This document shows, piece after piece, positions 26,413 to 35,761 of a stretch of 64,000 bases of DNA; the first letter of the stretch is position 1; each line of letters starts with the position of its first letter. Source of the stretch: Gammaproteobacteria bacterium (lineage in GTDB: Bacteria > Pseudomonadota > Gammaproteobacteria > DSM-16500). Below the pieces are notes generated by a model, which had not been told where the DNA came from, searched no databases, and saw nothing but the letters and a program-made list of their open reading frames with translations. The translations under genes were made by a program, and so were the position numbers. The DNA lies in assembly GCA_021324305.1 (NCBI GenBank), contig JAJPJI010000026.1, positions 1 through 64,000 on the forward strand, read 5' to 3'.

Positions 26413-26838
26413 TCAGGCATAACTTATAACAAAAACACCCAGCAGGATTAATCCGCCGCCAATAATGACTTGTGTGTTGACGTGATTTTCACGAAACAAT
26501 ATCCAGGTAAAAAGTATCGTGAACAAGGGATAAATCAATTCAACTATGCCTGCCACTGTTGCATCCTTTCCTCGAATAGAAGACACAATAAAAAAATTGG
26601 CTGCAAGAACAATTATGATTTCAATTAATGTAAGCCAGAAAATTTTCAATTGTGTTGATAGCAGGTACAAGTCGGTCTTGAGATGGGTAAAATAGGATAT
26701 TATCAGAAACAGCAATCCGCCTATCAGCATTTCCAGTGCCAACAAGGTTACTGTTGAAATATTATGTAAAATTCTTTCCGCGATTGCATAATTCAAGCCC
26801 CATAATACAGCGGCGAGAATCGCGTAAACTAACCACAT
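26413..26838 (-). CDS. Single-EamA-domain transporter (DMT family)
   Basis: This 141-residue protein has five predicted transmembrane helices and one EamA domain, half the size of usual ten-helix drug/metabolite transporters. The 'AAVLWGLNYAIAE' first helix and the terminal 'GGGLILLGVFVIS' helix fit the family's typical beginning and end. Five-helix EamA proteins act as dimers. The start has GGAG seven bases upstream. It is convergent with the HAD gene (7-base gap) and lies downstream of the ankyrin pseudogene on the same strand. Confidence 0.85.
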   Translation of the reverse strand: MWLVYAILAAVLWGLNYAIAERILHNISTVTLLALEMLIGGLLFLIISYFTHLKTDLYLLSTQLKIFWLTLIEIIIVLAANFFIVSSIRGKDATVAGIVELIYPLFTILFTWILFRENHVNTQVIIGGGLILLGVFVISYA

Positions 26839-26911
26839 AAAAATACTCCATACAATATGATGGTTATCGCAAACAATAATAATCTACTCTAAAACCAGCT
26901 TAAACTCCCTG

Positions 26912-27469
26912 TCAACTCGTATACCGGTTATAGATCTCCGTGCTAATGACAACTGTCGAACCCAGAAATGCAGCCGTAAACAGACCAAATGCACAAATCT
27001 GTTTGGCAAATTGCACTGTCTCTGCTCTTTTTTGCGCACGGGCATCCATCAGAAATGACCTGACATCATCCAGTCTCTTTATAATCCAACGCAGTCTGAT
27101 GAGTGTTATCTCTTGCTTCAATGTTTGCCCCATTATTGATTAGCCAGACAACAATGTCAGGCAATGCTCTTCTTGAAGCCGTGTGGAGGGGCGTGTGCCT
27201 GAATGATTCCTGGGCTGGGATATTCACATCACACCCGGCGGACTTTAATGCCTTGATAATATCAAGCATTCCCAATTCGGTAGCATTGCTTGCTCTGCTG
27301 ATTGCAAAATGAATAAACGTAAACCTTGATTGCGGATCATTGATATTGAGATCGTAATTCTCATTTTCCGCTTCCTGAAGCAATGCCTTGACACCTTCGA
27401 GATTGACGCTCTTGATTTGTAATTTAAGTCTCTGATGAACTCAGTTGGCGGTACTTGCCTGACTTGCAT
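26912..27469 (-). pseudogene. Ankyrin-repeat protein gene broken by two frameshifts
   Basis: A start with a good ribosome site (GAGGT eight bases before ATG 27467-27469) opens a frame encoding 'MQVRQVPPTEFIRDLNYKS', after which the sense passes to a second frame. That frame encodes 'LQIKSVNLEGVKALLQEA' and about three ankyrin units ('HTPLHTASRRALPDIVVWLI', then 'GANIEARDNTHQTALDY') ending at a stop at about 27067. The natural ankyrin continuation 'RLDDVRSFLMDA' and a C-terminal hydrophobic segment are found in the third frame, ending at 26912. One shift is near 27410-27430 and the other near 27070-27085. Joined, they would make a protein of about 180 residues with a C-terminal membrane anchor. 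It is most likely a decaying gene; sequencing error at both sites is possible. Confidence 0.75.
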
Positions 27470-27773
27470 GATTTATAACCTCGTTTTATATGGTTATGAT
27501 TATGATGGTAATAATTGTGGAAAAATATACCATAATCAGGTCATTTTTGGCAAATATTTATACAGTTTTAGCCTGGCTTCCCGACCATCAAAACAAGATT
27601 AAGTGTCTGTTTAATAATATTTTTTATATGCGTTAACCGTGTTAATATGATTGTGTTGTCTTACTTGTGTACAACACCGATTCGATATAAAGTATTTCGG
27701 TGAATGGATCAGGCTGGATTCAATCAGCCTGATCCATTCATTCCAGGGATGAGAAAAATGCAGGAGCAATTTT
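27470..27773 (+). other. Intergenic region with inverted repeats before the glycosyltransferase genes
   Basis: This 304-base AT-rich stretch holds no gene. It contains a 7-bp inverted repeat, GTGTTGT (27653-27659) and ACAACAC (27671-27677), a possible operator, a TATAAA-like -10 near 27685-27691, and the strong hairpin listed separately. Promoters for both flanking genes must lie here. Confidence 0.5.
27701..27740 (+). repeat. 16-bp perfect inverted repeat (hairpin) in the 5' region of the glycosyltransferase gene
   Basis: Arms 27701-27716 (TGAATGGATCAGGCTG) and 27725-27740 are perfectly complementary around an 8-base loop. Neither strand has a T-run after the stem, so it is not a standard terminator. 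It ends 33 bases before the ATG at 27774 and just ahead of the AGGAG ribosome site, so it could fold in the leader RNA or be a protein-binding palindrome. Confidence 0.8.
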
Positions 27774-29552
27774 ATGTCAGAGAAACCATCTATTCCTAAA
27801 GGTTTCAGGATAGCCATTGTCAATCCTTATCTGCTGCGCGGCCATACTGAAAGCTCCGAAGTCGAAGCGACAGCACGTTTTATTATCGCAGCCAAGAATC
27901 TTGGGATTGAAGCAGCTGCTTTTAGCACAAGCGATGAAGTACATGACTTCAACCCGGATTTTGTTATTCCCATTTCCCAGCAGGAGCCCAAGCTTACTCG
28001 TTATCCTACTTATGGATTGTGTCTAAATCCCATCAGGTTTGTAACAGCGTCACAACGCTTCATGCGAAATGTATTTACCTATGATGGCTATTTTGCACTC
28101 ACTCCAAATATCGTGAACTGGCTATTAGAAACCTGTAAAGCAACCAATAAAACCCTGCACATCATCAATGCAGCCTTTACTGTCCCAAGAACAGAATTCA
28201 AACCTCTGGATTTAAGCAATGCCACAGCAGCTTACCTGGGCGTCAACTGGGATGGCCAAAGGCATTTTGAATTATTTGAGCATTTCCATGACGGCAGTTT
28301 TTTGAAATGTTACGGCCCCAAAGGAAGCTGGGACAAATATCCTCCGTCGCTCTATGGCGGGATGATCCCATTTGATGGAGTGAGCGCACTTGATACCTAT
28401 GCACGGCATGGAATTGGACTGTGCATCAATCATCAATTCATGGAAGAAGAAGGCATACCCACTTGCCGCACTTATGAAATCCCGGCCTCCAGTGCAGTTA
28501 CCATCAGTTTCAATAATAGCTTCCATCGTCATCACTACGGTGACTCCATTCTTTATGTAGATAAAAATATGCCGACGTCCGATCTTGCAAATGCGATCAA
28601 GGAGAAAATCATTTGGGTGCGAAACAATCCTGTACAAGCGCAGGAAATGGCCAGAAGCGCACATGAAATTTTTAACCGCCAATTATCCCTGGAATTTTTT
28701 ATAGAAAACATGGTGAGACTGCATATGCAGGTAGTTAAAGAAAATGGCTTTACTCATGTGGAAAAACAGGTTTCCCAGTCTGTCAGGATGCCAAAAATCA
28801 CCTATATTAGCAAAATCACGGACACAAAAGAACTAATGCAACTGGTTAATGATATCAAAAACCAGACTTATGCCAACGTTAATCTGGTCTTGCTTATAGA
28901 CAAGCATGATGTGGCACTTATGAATGAAGTTCAACCTTATCTGGATGCACGTGTCTCCATGTATCATTACGCCAACGTTGATAACAATGATGGCCTGTTA
29001 AAATCATTGCATGATGCAGGCACTGAATGGCTGGGAATAGTAAAATGTGGTGACAGGCTATTCAAGAATCATTGCTCCATGCTGATGAAAAGCTATCGAA
29101 ACAGTCAACATGACAAAAGCAATGAAGCACTTGCATTAGCGTTCGGAAACAGCCTGGATCACGCTCATTCAGATAGCTTGAAAGACAAAATTCAGGATGC
29201 ACACATGTTATATCTTACCAGCAAGGTCAGAATAGGCAATATTACTCCATGTGATGAAATTCCCTTATGCGCAGTCCTGTTTAAACTTTCTGAGGCGTTG
29301 CTGGCTGCGTTCCGCCAGCTTGACCTCATGACCAGAGTCAGGATGGAATTTGAGACATCCACTGATCCGCTGGAAGTCGCCATTCATAGCAATGAAATTA
29401 CCTGCTCGTCCCTTGCAGCAGACGATGGAAATCGCGACATACTGTTAATACACAATGCAGTTTCACCACTTTATTTCAAAAGTAATCTGCATCATGCACA
29501 GGGGATGCTGCTTGTAGACAAGGCACAGCGTCAGGCGCCAAATCATGCTTAA
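27774..29552 (+). CDS. Glycosyltransferase, GT-B (CgeB/GT1-like) with GT-A-like C-terminal domain
   Basis: This 592-residue cytoplasmic protein starts at an ATG with AGGAG upstream. Residues about 1-315 look like a GT-B glycosyltransferase of the GT1_2/CgeB kind: 'IPTCRTYEIPASSAVTI' matches the family's R-x-[FY]-E-x-x-A sugar-nucleotide site, followed by 'LYVD' and a C-terminal helix set. Residues about 335-560 resemble a GT2/GT-A fold ('KITYISKITDTKELMQLV', 'NQTYANVNLVLL'), but the expected Asp-x-Asp is not visible ('VKCGDRLF' sits at its place), so this half may be non-catalytic. The next gene is a GT2 enzyme 42 bases downstream, probably in the same operon. Acceptor and sugar are unknown. 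Confidence 0.78.
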   Translation: MSEKPSIPKGFRIAIVNPYLLRGHTESSEVEATARFIIAAKNLGIEAAAFSTSDEVHDFNPDFVIPISQQEPKLTRYPTYGLCLNPIRFVTASQRFMRNVFTYDGYFALTPNIVNWLLETCKATNKTLHIINAAFTVPRTEFKPLDLSNATAAYLGVNWDGQRHFELFEHFHDGSFLKCYGPKGSWDKYPPSLYGGMIPFDGVSALDTYARHGIGLCINHQFMEEEGIPTCRTYEIPASSAVTISFNNSFHRHHYGDSILYVDKNMPTSDLANAIKEKIIWVRNNPVQAQEMARSAHEIFNRQLSLEFFIENMVRLHMQVVKENGFTHVEKQVSQSVRMPKITYISKITDTKELMQLVNDIKNQTYANVNLVLLIDKHDVALMNEVQPYLDARVSMYHYANVDNNDGLLKSLHDAGTEWLGIVKCGDRLFKNHCSMLMKSYRNSQHDKSNEALALAFGNSLDHAHSDSLKDKIQDAHMLYLTSKVRIGNITPCDEIPLCAVLFKLSEALLAAFRQLDLMTRVRMEFETSTDPLEVAIHSNEITCSSLAADDGNRDILLIHNAVSPLYFKSNLHHAQGMLLVDKAQRQAPNHA

Positions 29553-29594
29553 ACACACACCGTTGTCAGCTGAAAGTCACACAGGAGAAAGCAT

Positions 29595-30716
29595 ATGACC
29601 AGCCAGAATATGCCTATAGATTATCAATCCACCCTAGATCGTATACTTTATAAACCTGGACAATATCCTGAAGACAAGCACGATCCCCATCAGTTTGCCG
29701 TAGCAATTATTCTACGCACCAAAGACCGCCCATTATGTGTGCCGCGCGCTATCATGAGTATTCTCGGTCAATCGTTCAAAGACTGGCAGCTTGTTATCGT
29801 CAATGATGGCGGTAACGCAAATGCACTGGACATTGTATTATCTCCATTCAGACATGCATTATCCGGACGATTGACCGTCATTCATCATCCTGTGTCATTA
29901 GGCATGAGTCGAGGGTTAAATGTTGCAATTGATGCGTCATCCAGTCAATTCATTGTTGTACATGATGATGACGATTCATGGCATCCGGATTTTTTGCAGC
30001 ATACCGTCAATTTTCTCAATGATCCGGCAAACTCGGATTGCTGTGGAGTCGCTACCCATGCCATGCGTGTAATTGAAGAAATGACCGTCAGCCATATTAT
30101 TGAACGGGAACGAAACGACTTCAATTCAAAAGATAATCCATTCACGAGAGTCAGTCTGTATCGATTAATGATGCAGAATACATTTACAACCAATTCATTT
30201 TTATTTAAGCGAAGCATCATCAATAAAATCGGCTATTTTAATGAAGATCTTCCCGTATTAAACGATTGGGATTTCAATCTACGCTGCGCATTTCATTACG
30301 AAATCGGCATGATTCCCAAACACCTGGCATATTATCATCACCGCATCAGCCAGCAAAATGGCAATTATGGGAACAGCATTATTGCTACCTCAAATCTCTG
30401 CCTTCAATATGAGACCGTGATACGCAATCGCTGGTTAAGAACGCTGCTAAATTCAGAGAACCATGCACCGTTAATCGGCCTTTGTTTCGCGCAAGGCGGA
30501 CAAGAACTTGCCAGCTCCTATCTGCCGGATAAAGTCGATACGATTCTCCGAAACCAGCAATATACACTAAACTGGTTCGAGAAAAATATCCGGCAACCCT
30601 TGACCCATGAAATAACAGCACTTCAGAATCACATTGGACTACTCCAGCGAAAGCTTGATTTGCTGCTTGCAGCGCATGTTCAGGAACGGACAGAAAAAGA
30701 TAAACGTCTGGCCTGA
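29595..30716 (+). CDS. Family 2 glycosyltransferase
   Basis: This 373-residue GT-A glycosyltransferase has the nucleotide-binding strand 'VAIILRTKDRP', 'SILGQSFKDWQLVIVNDGG', the 'GMSRGLNVAIDAS' helix and the metal-binding 'VVHDDDDSWHPDF' cluster. The later 'DWDFNLRC' corresponds to the [ED]-D/W-D acceptor-side motif of the family. The ATG has AGGAG upstream. It follows the GT-B gene by 42 bases and is followed by a weak terminator-like hairpin, then the leftward flagellar block. Cell-surface or flagellin glycosylation is an inference from position. Confidence 0.9.
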   Translation: MTSQNMPIDYQSTLDRILYKPGQYPEDKHDPHQFAVAIILRTKDRPLCVPRAIMSILGQSFKDWQLVIVNDGGNANALDIVLSPFRHALSGRLTVIHHPVSLGMSRGLNVAIDASSSQFIVVHDDDDSWHPDFLQHTVNFLNDPANSDCCGVATHAMRVIEEMTVSHIIERERNDFNSKDNPFTRVSLYRLMMQNTFTTNSFLFKRSIINKIGYFNEDLPVLNDWDFNLRCAFHYEIGMIPKHLAYYHHRISQQNGNYGNSIIATSNLCLQYETVIRNRWLRTLLNSENHAPLIGLCFAQGGQELASSYLPDKVDTILRNQQYTLNWFEKNIRQPLTHEITALQNHIGLLQRKLDLLLAAHVQERTEKDKRLA

Positions 30717-30737
30717 GATTCGCATCAGGCATATTTT
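30711..30737 (+). terminator. Weak rho-independent terminator candidate after the glycosyltransferase genes
   Basis: GCCTGA (30711-30716) pairs with TCAGGC (30725-30730) around an 8-base loop, followed by ATATTTT. The stem begins inside the last codons of the GT2 gene. The stem is short and the T-run is interrupted, so the call is tentative. Confidence 0.4.
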
Positions 30738-30841
30738 CAATTGTTACTTAATATTCCGGATGATCTTCCAAAAATGTATTTGAATTGTTAGAACTTATGT
30801 TTTAGTCGTAGGAAAAGTCACGCATATTTGCTGAAAAGCAG

Positions 30842-31555
30842 TTATTTATCACTGCGTTTCAGCTTCATCTGGATTTTTGATATAGCCTGGCTATGTAATT
30901 GACAGATGCGGGCCTCGGTTAAATCTAATATTTCGCCAATCTGCTTGAAGGTGAATTCCTCGATATAGTACAAGGACAAAACGAGCTGTTCACGCTCCGG
31001 CAAGGTACCCAGGATGTCTTTTATATGTTTAATCATATCTTCCTGTTCAGTCAAAGCTTGGGGATTGACTGATTCATCACCGAATGAGTTATCTGTATCG
31101 ACGATATCAAGACTGATAACATTTGAGATACTGATTTGCTGGCATATTTCAATATGTTCTTCCACGGAAATTCCCAATTCTAGAGCAATTTCTTCTGAGG
31201 TAGGCTGCTTATGATTACGCTGCTCAATCCGCGTAATGGCATCGCTGATACGCCGCATGTTTTTAATGGTTTCCCGCGTGCCCCATGAATTTTTGCGCAA
31301 GGAATCAATAATCGATCCACGAATTCTTATGCTGGCGAATGTTTCGAATGTCGTCCCCATGCTGCTTTTATAATGCTTGCGTGCTTCAAGCAATCCTACA
31401 AAACCTGCCTGTAATAATTCTTCCAGTTCAATATAAGATGGGAGGCGCCGCTTGATATGTAGTGCAATTTTTCTCACAAGCTGCCGATGCTCACGAACAA
31501 ATTGTTCAAGCAATAGCTTGTCGGCATTTTCTTCGTAAAAATCTATGCCTTGCAC
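30842..31555 (-). CDS. fliA: RNA polymerase sigma factor 28, FliA
   Basis: The 237-residue sigma factor for late flagellar genes has region 2 ('EELLQAGFVGLLEA', 'FETFASIRIRGSIIDSLRK'), region 3 and region 4 ('LPEREQLVLSLYYIEEFTFK' then the helix-turn-helix 'EARICQLHSQAISK') as in FliA. The start is GTG (31553-31555) with AAGGAG five bases upstream, overlapping the end of flhG by 13 bases. It is the last gene of the long leftward fleR-to-fliA block. It would be held inactive by FlgM (encoded at 62,455) until the hook is finished. A matching promoter lies before fliC. Confidence 0.96.
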   Translation of the reverse strand: MQGIDFYEENADKLLLEQFVREHRQLVRKIALHIKRRLPSYIELEELLQAGFVGLLEARKHYKSSMGTTFETFASIRIRGSIIDSLRKNSWGTRETIKNMRRISDAITRIEQRNHKQPTSEEIALELGISVEEHIEICQQISISNVISLDIVDTDNSFGDESVNPQALTEQEDMIKHIKDILGTLPEREQLVLSLYYIEEFTFKQIGEILDLTEARICQLHSQAISKIQMKLKRSDK

Positions 31556-32409
31556 AATTGCTCCTTAGCGGTATGAGTGGGCTTGATTAGCCGTTCAAAA
31601 AAGAAATGTATGCCGCCAACAACCGCATCATCGTTCCGCCAATGATTAATTGCATGACATAATTCATTAAATGCGGTTGCAGCCTCTGATAATGGAAATT
31701 TCTCTACAACAGGGGCCCGCTCCCTAGCTGATATCGAAACATAATCATCTTGAGGTATATGACCCAGATAATGCATGCTTACATTGATGAATTTTGCAAT
31801 TGCTTCCTGAAATCTGCTGAATACATCATAGCCTTCCTGAATATTTTTCGCCTTATTCACAACCACTCCAAAGCGGCCACGGCCATATTTCTGATGAAGT
31901 ATTTTAATTACCGCGTAACTATCCATCAACGAGGAAGGATCATTACATATAACGACTAAAATATCCTGGGATGCATGAGTAAAATCAATTACCTGGCTGG
32001 ATATTCCTGAAGCCATATCAATTATCATGACATCAATATCTTCCGTGAGTGTTGAAAATGATCTGATCAACTCAACCGATTCAATCGGTGATAATTCAGC
32101 CATTTTCTGGATACCAGATGCTGCCGGAATAATTTTCAAATCATGCGGACCAGTAATGCAGATATCCGCCAGCTCACAATTACCGCTTAAATAGTCATGA
32201 AGATTTTTGTTTGGCTTTAATCCAAGCAGGACATCCACGTTCGCGAGGCCGAGATCAGCATCAAATAATAACACTTTCTTTCTCATCTTCGCATATGAAA
32301 TCGCCAAATTTACCGATATGGTCGTTTTGCCAATGCCTCCCTTGCCTCCGGTTACCGAAAGAATCCGCATCGGTGAATTCGAACTATGTGCTGCTTTATC
32401 GTCCTTCAT
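31543..32409 (-). CDS. flhG: Flagellar number regulator, MinD-like ATPase FlhG/FleN
   Basis: This 288-residue ParA/MinD-type ATPase has the deviant Walker A 'KGGIGKTT' (residues 23-30), 'LLFDADLGLANVDVLLGL' and 'VMIIDMASGIS'. FlhG (FleN) limits the number of polar flagella, acting against FlhF and, in Pseudomonas and Vibrio, against FleQ. An AGGGAAG site precedes the start. The gene overlaps flhF by 14 bases and fliA by 13 bases, so it is translationally coupled. Confidence 0.95.
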   Translation of the reverse strand: MKDDKAAHSSNSPMRILSVTGGKGGIGKTTISVNLAISYAKMRKKVLLFDADLGLANVDVLLGLKPNKNLHDYLSGNCELADICITGPHDLKIIPAASGIQKMAELSPIESVELIRSFSTLTEDIDVMIIDMASGISSQVIDFTHASQDILVVICNDPSSLMDSYAVIKILHQKYGRGRFGVVVNKAKNIQEGYDVFSRFQEAIAKFINVSMHYLGHIPQDDYVSISARERAPVVEKFPLSEAATAFNELCHAINHWRNDDAVVGGIHFFFERLIKPTHTAKEQLCKA

Positions 32410-33628
32410 ATCTTCCCTCTTTAAAAATGTCCGCTAGTCGTGAAACATTTTTTAATAAATATTCTTCCGTTTCCCGTTTCTTGTCCGCACTTTCATTCAT
32501 GATCTGATAAATTATTTTATCGCAGCTGGCTCGCTCAATATCATGATTAATATTCTGACCATTACAAATATAGGCAATATTCATCTTATAATTGATACTC
32601 ACGCTAACCGCAGGAGCAATGCTGATTGATTCATCCTGCTTTGTTAATATGCAGCCACGCAGATTGGTTGTTTTAAATGCGCGCGCAATCTCATCCAGAA
32701 TAGGCTCCTGGACGTTGCAAGGTAAAACAACAAATGTAGAAATCCTCTCCCCCTGACTTTCAAGCAAATCTCTCAGCTTTGCGACACTTTCCGAGTCGCG
32801 CTGGCTGACACCATTTGTATCGATCAGGATCAGGCTTTTCTTTTTCATTAATTTTAAAACCATTGATAATTCTTCAGGATTATCCGCGAATTCCACGTCA
32901 ACGTTATAGACATTCCGATAATGGAATAACAGATTTTTACCAGCGATGTCGTGATAATCCGTCGTGATGATCCCCAAGGAATCAGGGCCGAATTTTGATA
33001 TATACTGTTTTGCCAATTTCAATATAGTGGTAGTCTTGCCAATTCCGGTTGGGCCGGTCAACGCATAAATACCTTTTTCGCAGATAATATCCGTCTCGGT
33101 TGTGTTAACATATTTAAATAAATCAGATTCTATGTTTGATAGCGTGATAGCTTCTGAAACAGATCTTGCTTGAAAATAATCATCAATGAACTGCTGGCAA
33201 AATTTTCCTCTGAACCCCAGCTTTGTCAGATGATAAAACAGTAAATTACGCTTTGTGGTATGTTCATCATCTGAAATATAAAAACCTTCGTATGCCTGCC
33301 CATCCACATGCTTTGACAATTGCTCTACTTTTTCGGTAATCGCCTGTAACTGAGAATTCAGTTTTTCAATCAGGCTAAAATCAGGAATGCTCGCGCCAAT
33401 CGCGCTGTCAGATATTTTCCGGGATTCCTTGCGTTCCTCTGCTTGCAATTTGGGTTCACTATCAGAATCATCGTTGTAATCTTCGATTTCATCCGGCAAT
33501 CCGGCTAATATCTCAACACCTCCAGGTACACTGCGAGTGGAATATATCAATGCTTCAAGTCCTAATGCCTGGTGTATCATCGCGATGGCTTTTTGATTGC
33601 TGGACGCAGTAAATCGATGTATTTTCAT
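32396..33628 (-). CDS. flhF: Flagellar positioning GTPase FlhF
   Basis: This 410-residue SRP-type GTPase has a variable acidic N-terminal B domain (about residues 1-110), a helical N domain and a G domain with P-loop 'TGPTGIGKTT' (191-200), G3 'LIDTNG' (usually DTAG in the SRP family) and G4 'TKQDES'. FlhF marks the cell pole for flagellar assembly. Together with FlhG this points to polar flagellation. It lies 11 bases after flhA and overlaps flhG. Confidence 0.95.
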   Translation of the reverse strand: MKIHRFTASSNQKAIAMIHQALGLEALIYSTRSVPGGVEILAGLPDEIEDYNDDSDSEPKLQAEERKESRKISDSAIGASIPDFSLIEKLNSQLQAITEKVEQLSKHVDGQAYEGFYISDDEHTTKRNLLFYHLTKLGFRGKFCQQFIDDYFQARSVSEAITLSNIESDLFKYVNTTETDIICEKGIYALTGPTGIGKTTTILKLAKQYISKFGPDSLGIITTDYHDIAGKNLLFHYRNVYNVDVEFADNPEELSMVLKLMKKKSLILIDTNGVSQRDSESVAKLRDLLESQGERISTFVVLPCNVQEPILDEIARAFKTTNLRGCILTKQDESISIAPAVSVSINYKMNIAYICNGQNINHDIERASCDKIIYQIMNESADKKRETEEYLLKNVSRLADIFKEGRYEGR

Positions 33629-33639
33629 GATCTGTCACC

Positions 33640-35748
33640 TCACCCAATTTTTGCGATTACGTTTAACTGTCTGTCATCAGGTATTTCACTATGCGACAAG
33701 AAATGAACATTCGGGATTCCAGGCTTGAACAGTTTTTCCAGTAATCCGCGCAGTTCGCTTGTCACCAGCATGATCGCAGGGATGGACTCAATTTCACATC
33801 TCTGAACATATTCGAGTAGTCGCGAATATATTCTCTCAGTCAAGGTCGGTTCCAATATGACCATCCTGTCACCTGCATCATGGTTCTGCTGTATAGATTT
33901 ATGCAAGATCTGTGCCAGGTCATTATCCAGAACGGCAACGGGTACTTCTTTTTTATTACTGCAAAGACTATAGATAATTAAGTGCTTTAATGAAATTCTC
34001 ACAGACTCAATCAAATGTTCTATATCCTTCGATTTTGACCATGCATCGATCATTTTTTCAGCAATTGTACGCATATCGATAATGGGGATATCTGACTGCA
34101 ATAAGCGCTGCAAAACTGTGACAATGATATTCAGCGGCACAGCCTGTGTGCCGGAAGTCAATGTTTCGACCAGCTTTGGCGTCGTCGCAGATAACTTATT
34201 AAGCAGCTGCTGGACTTCATCATACCCCAGTAAATGGCTGGCGCTCGTTCGAATGATGTGATTCAAATGCGTGGCTATGACCGTACTCGCATCTACAACA
34301 GTATATCCAAGCCCATGAGCATAATCGCGTTGATTTGCAGGTATCCAGTATGCATCCAGGCCAAATGTCGGGTCTTTGCATTGTATCCCTGACAGGATGT
34401 GCTTGATGTGTCCAGGATTGATCGCAAGATTCATGTCCGGGTGTACCTCTGCTTCGGAAACGACGACGTTTTTGAGAAAAATTCGGTAATGATTGGCAGG
34501 AATATTAAGATTATCTTTAACATGCACCGTAGGAATCAAAAATCCCAGATCATGCGATAATTTTTTGCGAATGGCCTTGATACGGTTAATCAATAATCCA
34601 TCCTTGTTGACCCCAACGAGACTGATCAACCCATATCCTATTTCAAGAGCAATGCGATCCGAAGAGACGACCTCATCCCAGTCCAATTCGACATTGTCCG
34701 GTTTCCTCATTACCTCCTTGCTTTTTTGATTTTTGGAAACGCCAGATGCATGTAATCTAGGTGCCGCTTTCTTGAGGTAAACGAGATAGGAAAATCCGGC
34801 AGATATTGATGCCAACACCATAAATGGAAAATGCGGCATACTGGGAATCAGCGCCAGAATAAACAAGATTGCTGAAGAGATCATCAATGGTTTTGGATCA
34901 CTGAAAAGCTGCGAAATTGTCTGTTGGCTGATGTCTTGTTCATTATTGACACGCGTCACCATGATAGCGGCCGAAATAGACATTAATAATGATGGGATTT
35001 GCGCTACAAGTCCATCGCCGATAGTTAAAAGAGAAAAGTTTTTGACGGCCATCGAAAAAGCCATATGGTGCTGAAAGACTGCAATAATAATGCCTCCAAT
35101 CAGGTTAATGAAAAGGATTAATAATCCGGCAATGGCATCGCCCCTCACGAATTTGCTCGCACCATCCATCGAGCCGTAAAAATCAGCTTCCTGGGTCACT
35201 TCAAGCCTGCGTTTTTTAGCCTCTTCCTGACTAATGACGCCTGCATTCAAATCAGCGTCAATAGACATCTGCTTGCCAGGCATGGCATCTAGTGTGAAGC
35301 GCGCACTTACTTCAGAAACACGTCCGGCACCTTTGGTGACAACTACAAAGTTAATGATCATTAATATGGCAAATACAATCATACCCACTATAAAGTTGCC
35401 ACCAATCACGACTTCACCAAATGCCCTGATGACCTCTCCAGCGGCGGATGGTCCGGTATGACCATGTAATAACACAACCCTGGTAGAAGCAATGTTTAAC
35501 GTTAATCTGAGCAAGGTGGTAACAAGCAATATAGTGGGAAATATGCTGAATTCCAGCGGCCTGGATACATAGATGCAGACCATGAGTATAATCAGTGACA
35601 GTGAAATATTAAACGAAAACAGCAGATCAAGAATAAACGGCGGCAACGGCAAAATCGTCATTGCCAGCATCGAGATAACCAGTATCAAAAGACCAAAATT
35701 AAAATGTCTGATATTTTTAAAATTGAGTAGATTTGTCAATTCTGCCAT
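33640..35748 (-). CDS. flhA: Flagellar export gate protein FlhA
   Basis: The 702-residue inner-membrane component of the flagellar type III export gate has eight N-terminal helices (about residues 15-320), including the conserved FHIPEP-type region ('FTLDAMPGKQMSIDADLNAG'), a linker, and the C-terminal cytosolic domain (about 350-700) that docks chaperone-substrate complexes. The length is normal. It sits 13 bases after flhB in the order flhB-flhA-flhF-flhG-fliA typical of polar flagella. Confidence 0.97.
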   Translation of the reverse strand: MAELTNLLNFKNIRHFNFGLLILVISMLAMTILPLPPFILDLLFSFNISLSLIILMVCIYVSRPLEFSIFPTILLVTTLLRLTLNIASTRVVLLHGHTGPSAAGEVIRAFGEVVIGGNFIVGMIVFAILMIINFVVVTKGAGRVSEVSARFTLDAMPGKQMSIDADLNAGVISQEEAKKRRLEVTQEADFYGSMDGASKFVRGDAIAGLLILFINLIGGIIIAVFQHHMAFSMAVKNFSLLTIGDGLVAQIPSLLMSISAAIMVTRVNNEQDISQQTISQLFSDPKPLMISSAILFILALIPSMPHFPFMVLASISAGFSYLVYLKKAAPRLHASGVSKNQKSKEVMRKPDNVELDWDEVVSSDRIALEIGYGLISLVGVNKDGLLINRIKAIRKKLSHDLGFLIPTVHVKDNLNIPANHYRIFLKNVVVSEAEVHPDMNLAINPGHIKHILSGIQCKDPTFGLDAYWIPANQRDYAHGLGYTVVDASTVIATHLNHIIRTSASHLLGYDEVQQLLNKLSATTPKLVETLTSGTQAVPLNIIVTVLQRLLQSDIPIIDMRTIAEKMIDAWSKSKDIEHLIESVRISLKHLIIYSLCSNKKEVPVAVLDNDLAQILHKSIQQNHDAGDRMVILEPTLTERIYSRLLEYVQRCEIESIPAIMLVTSELRGLLEKLFKPGIPNVHFLSHSEIPDDRQLNVIAKIG

Positions 35749-35761
35749 AGTTCAGCCTGCT

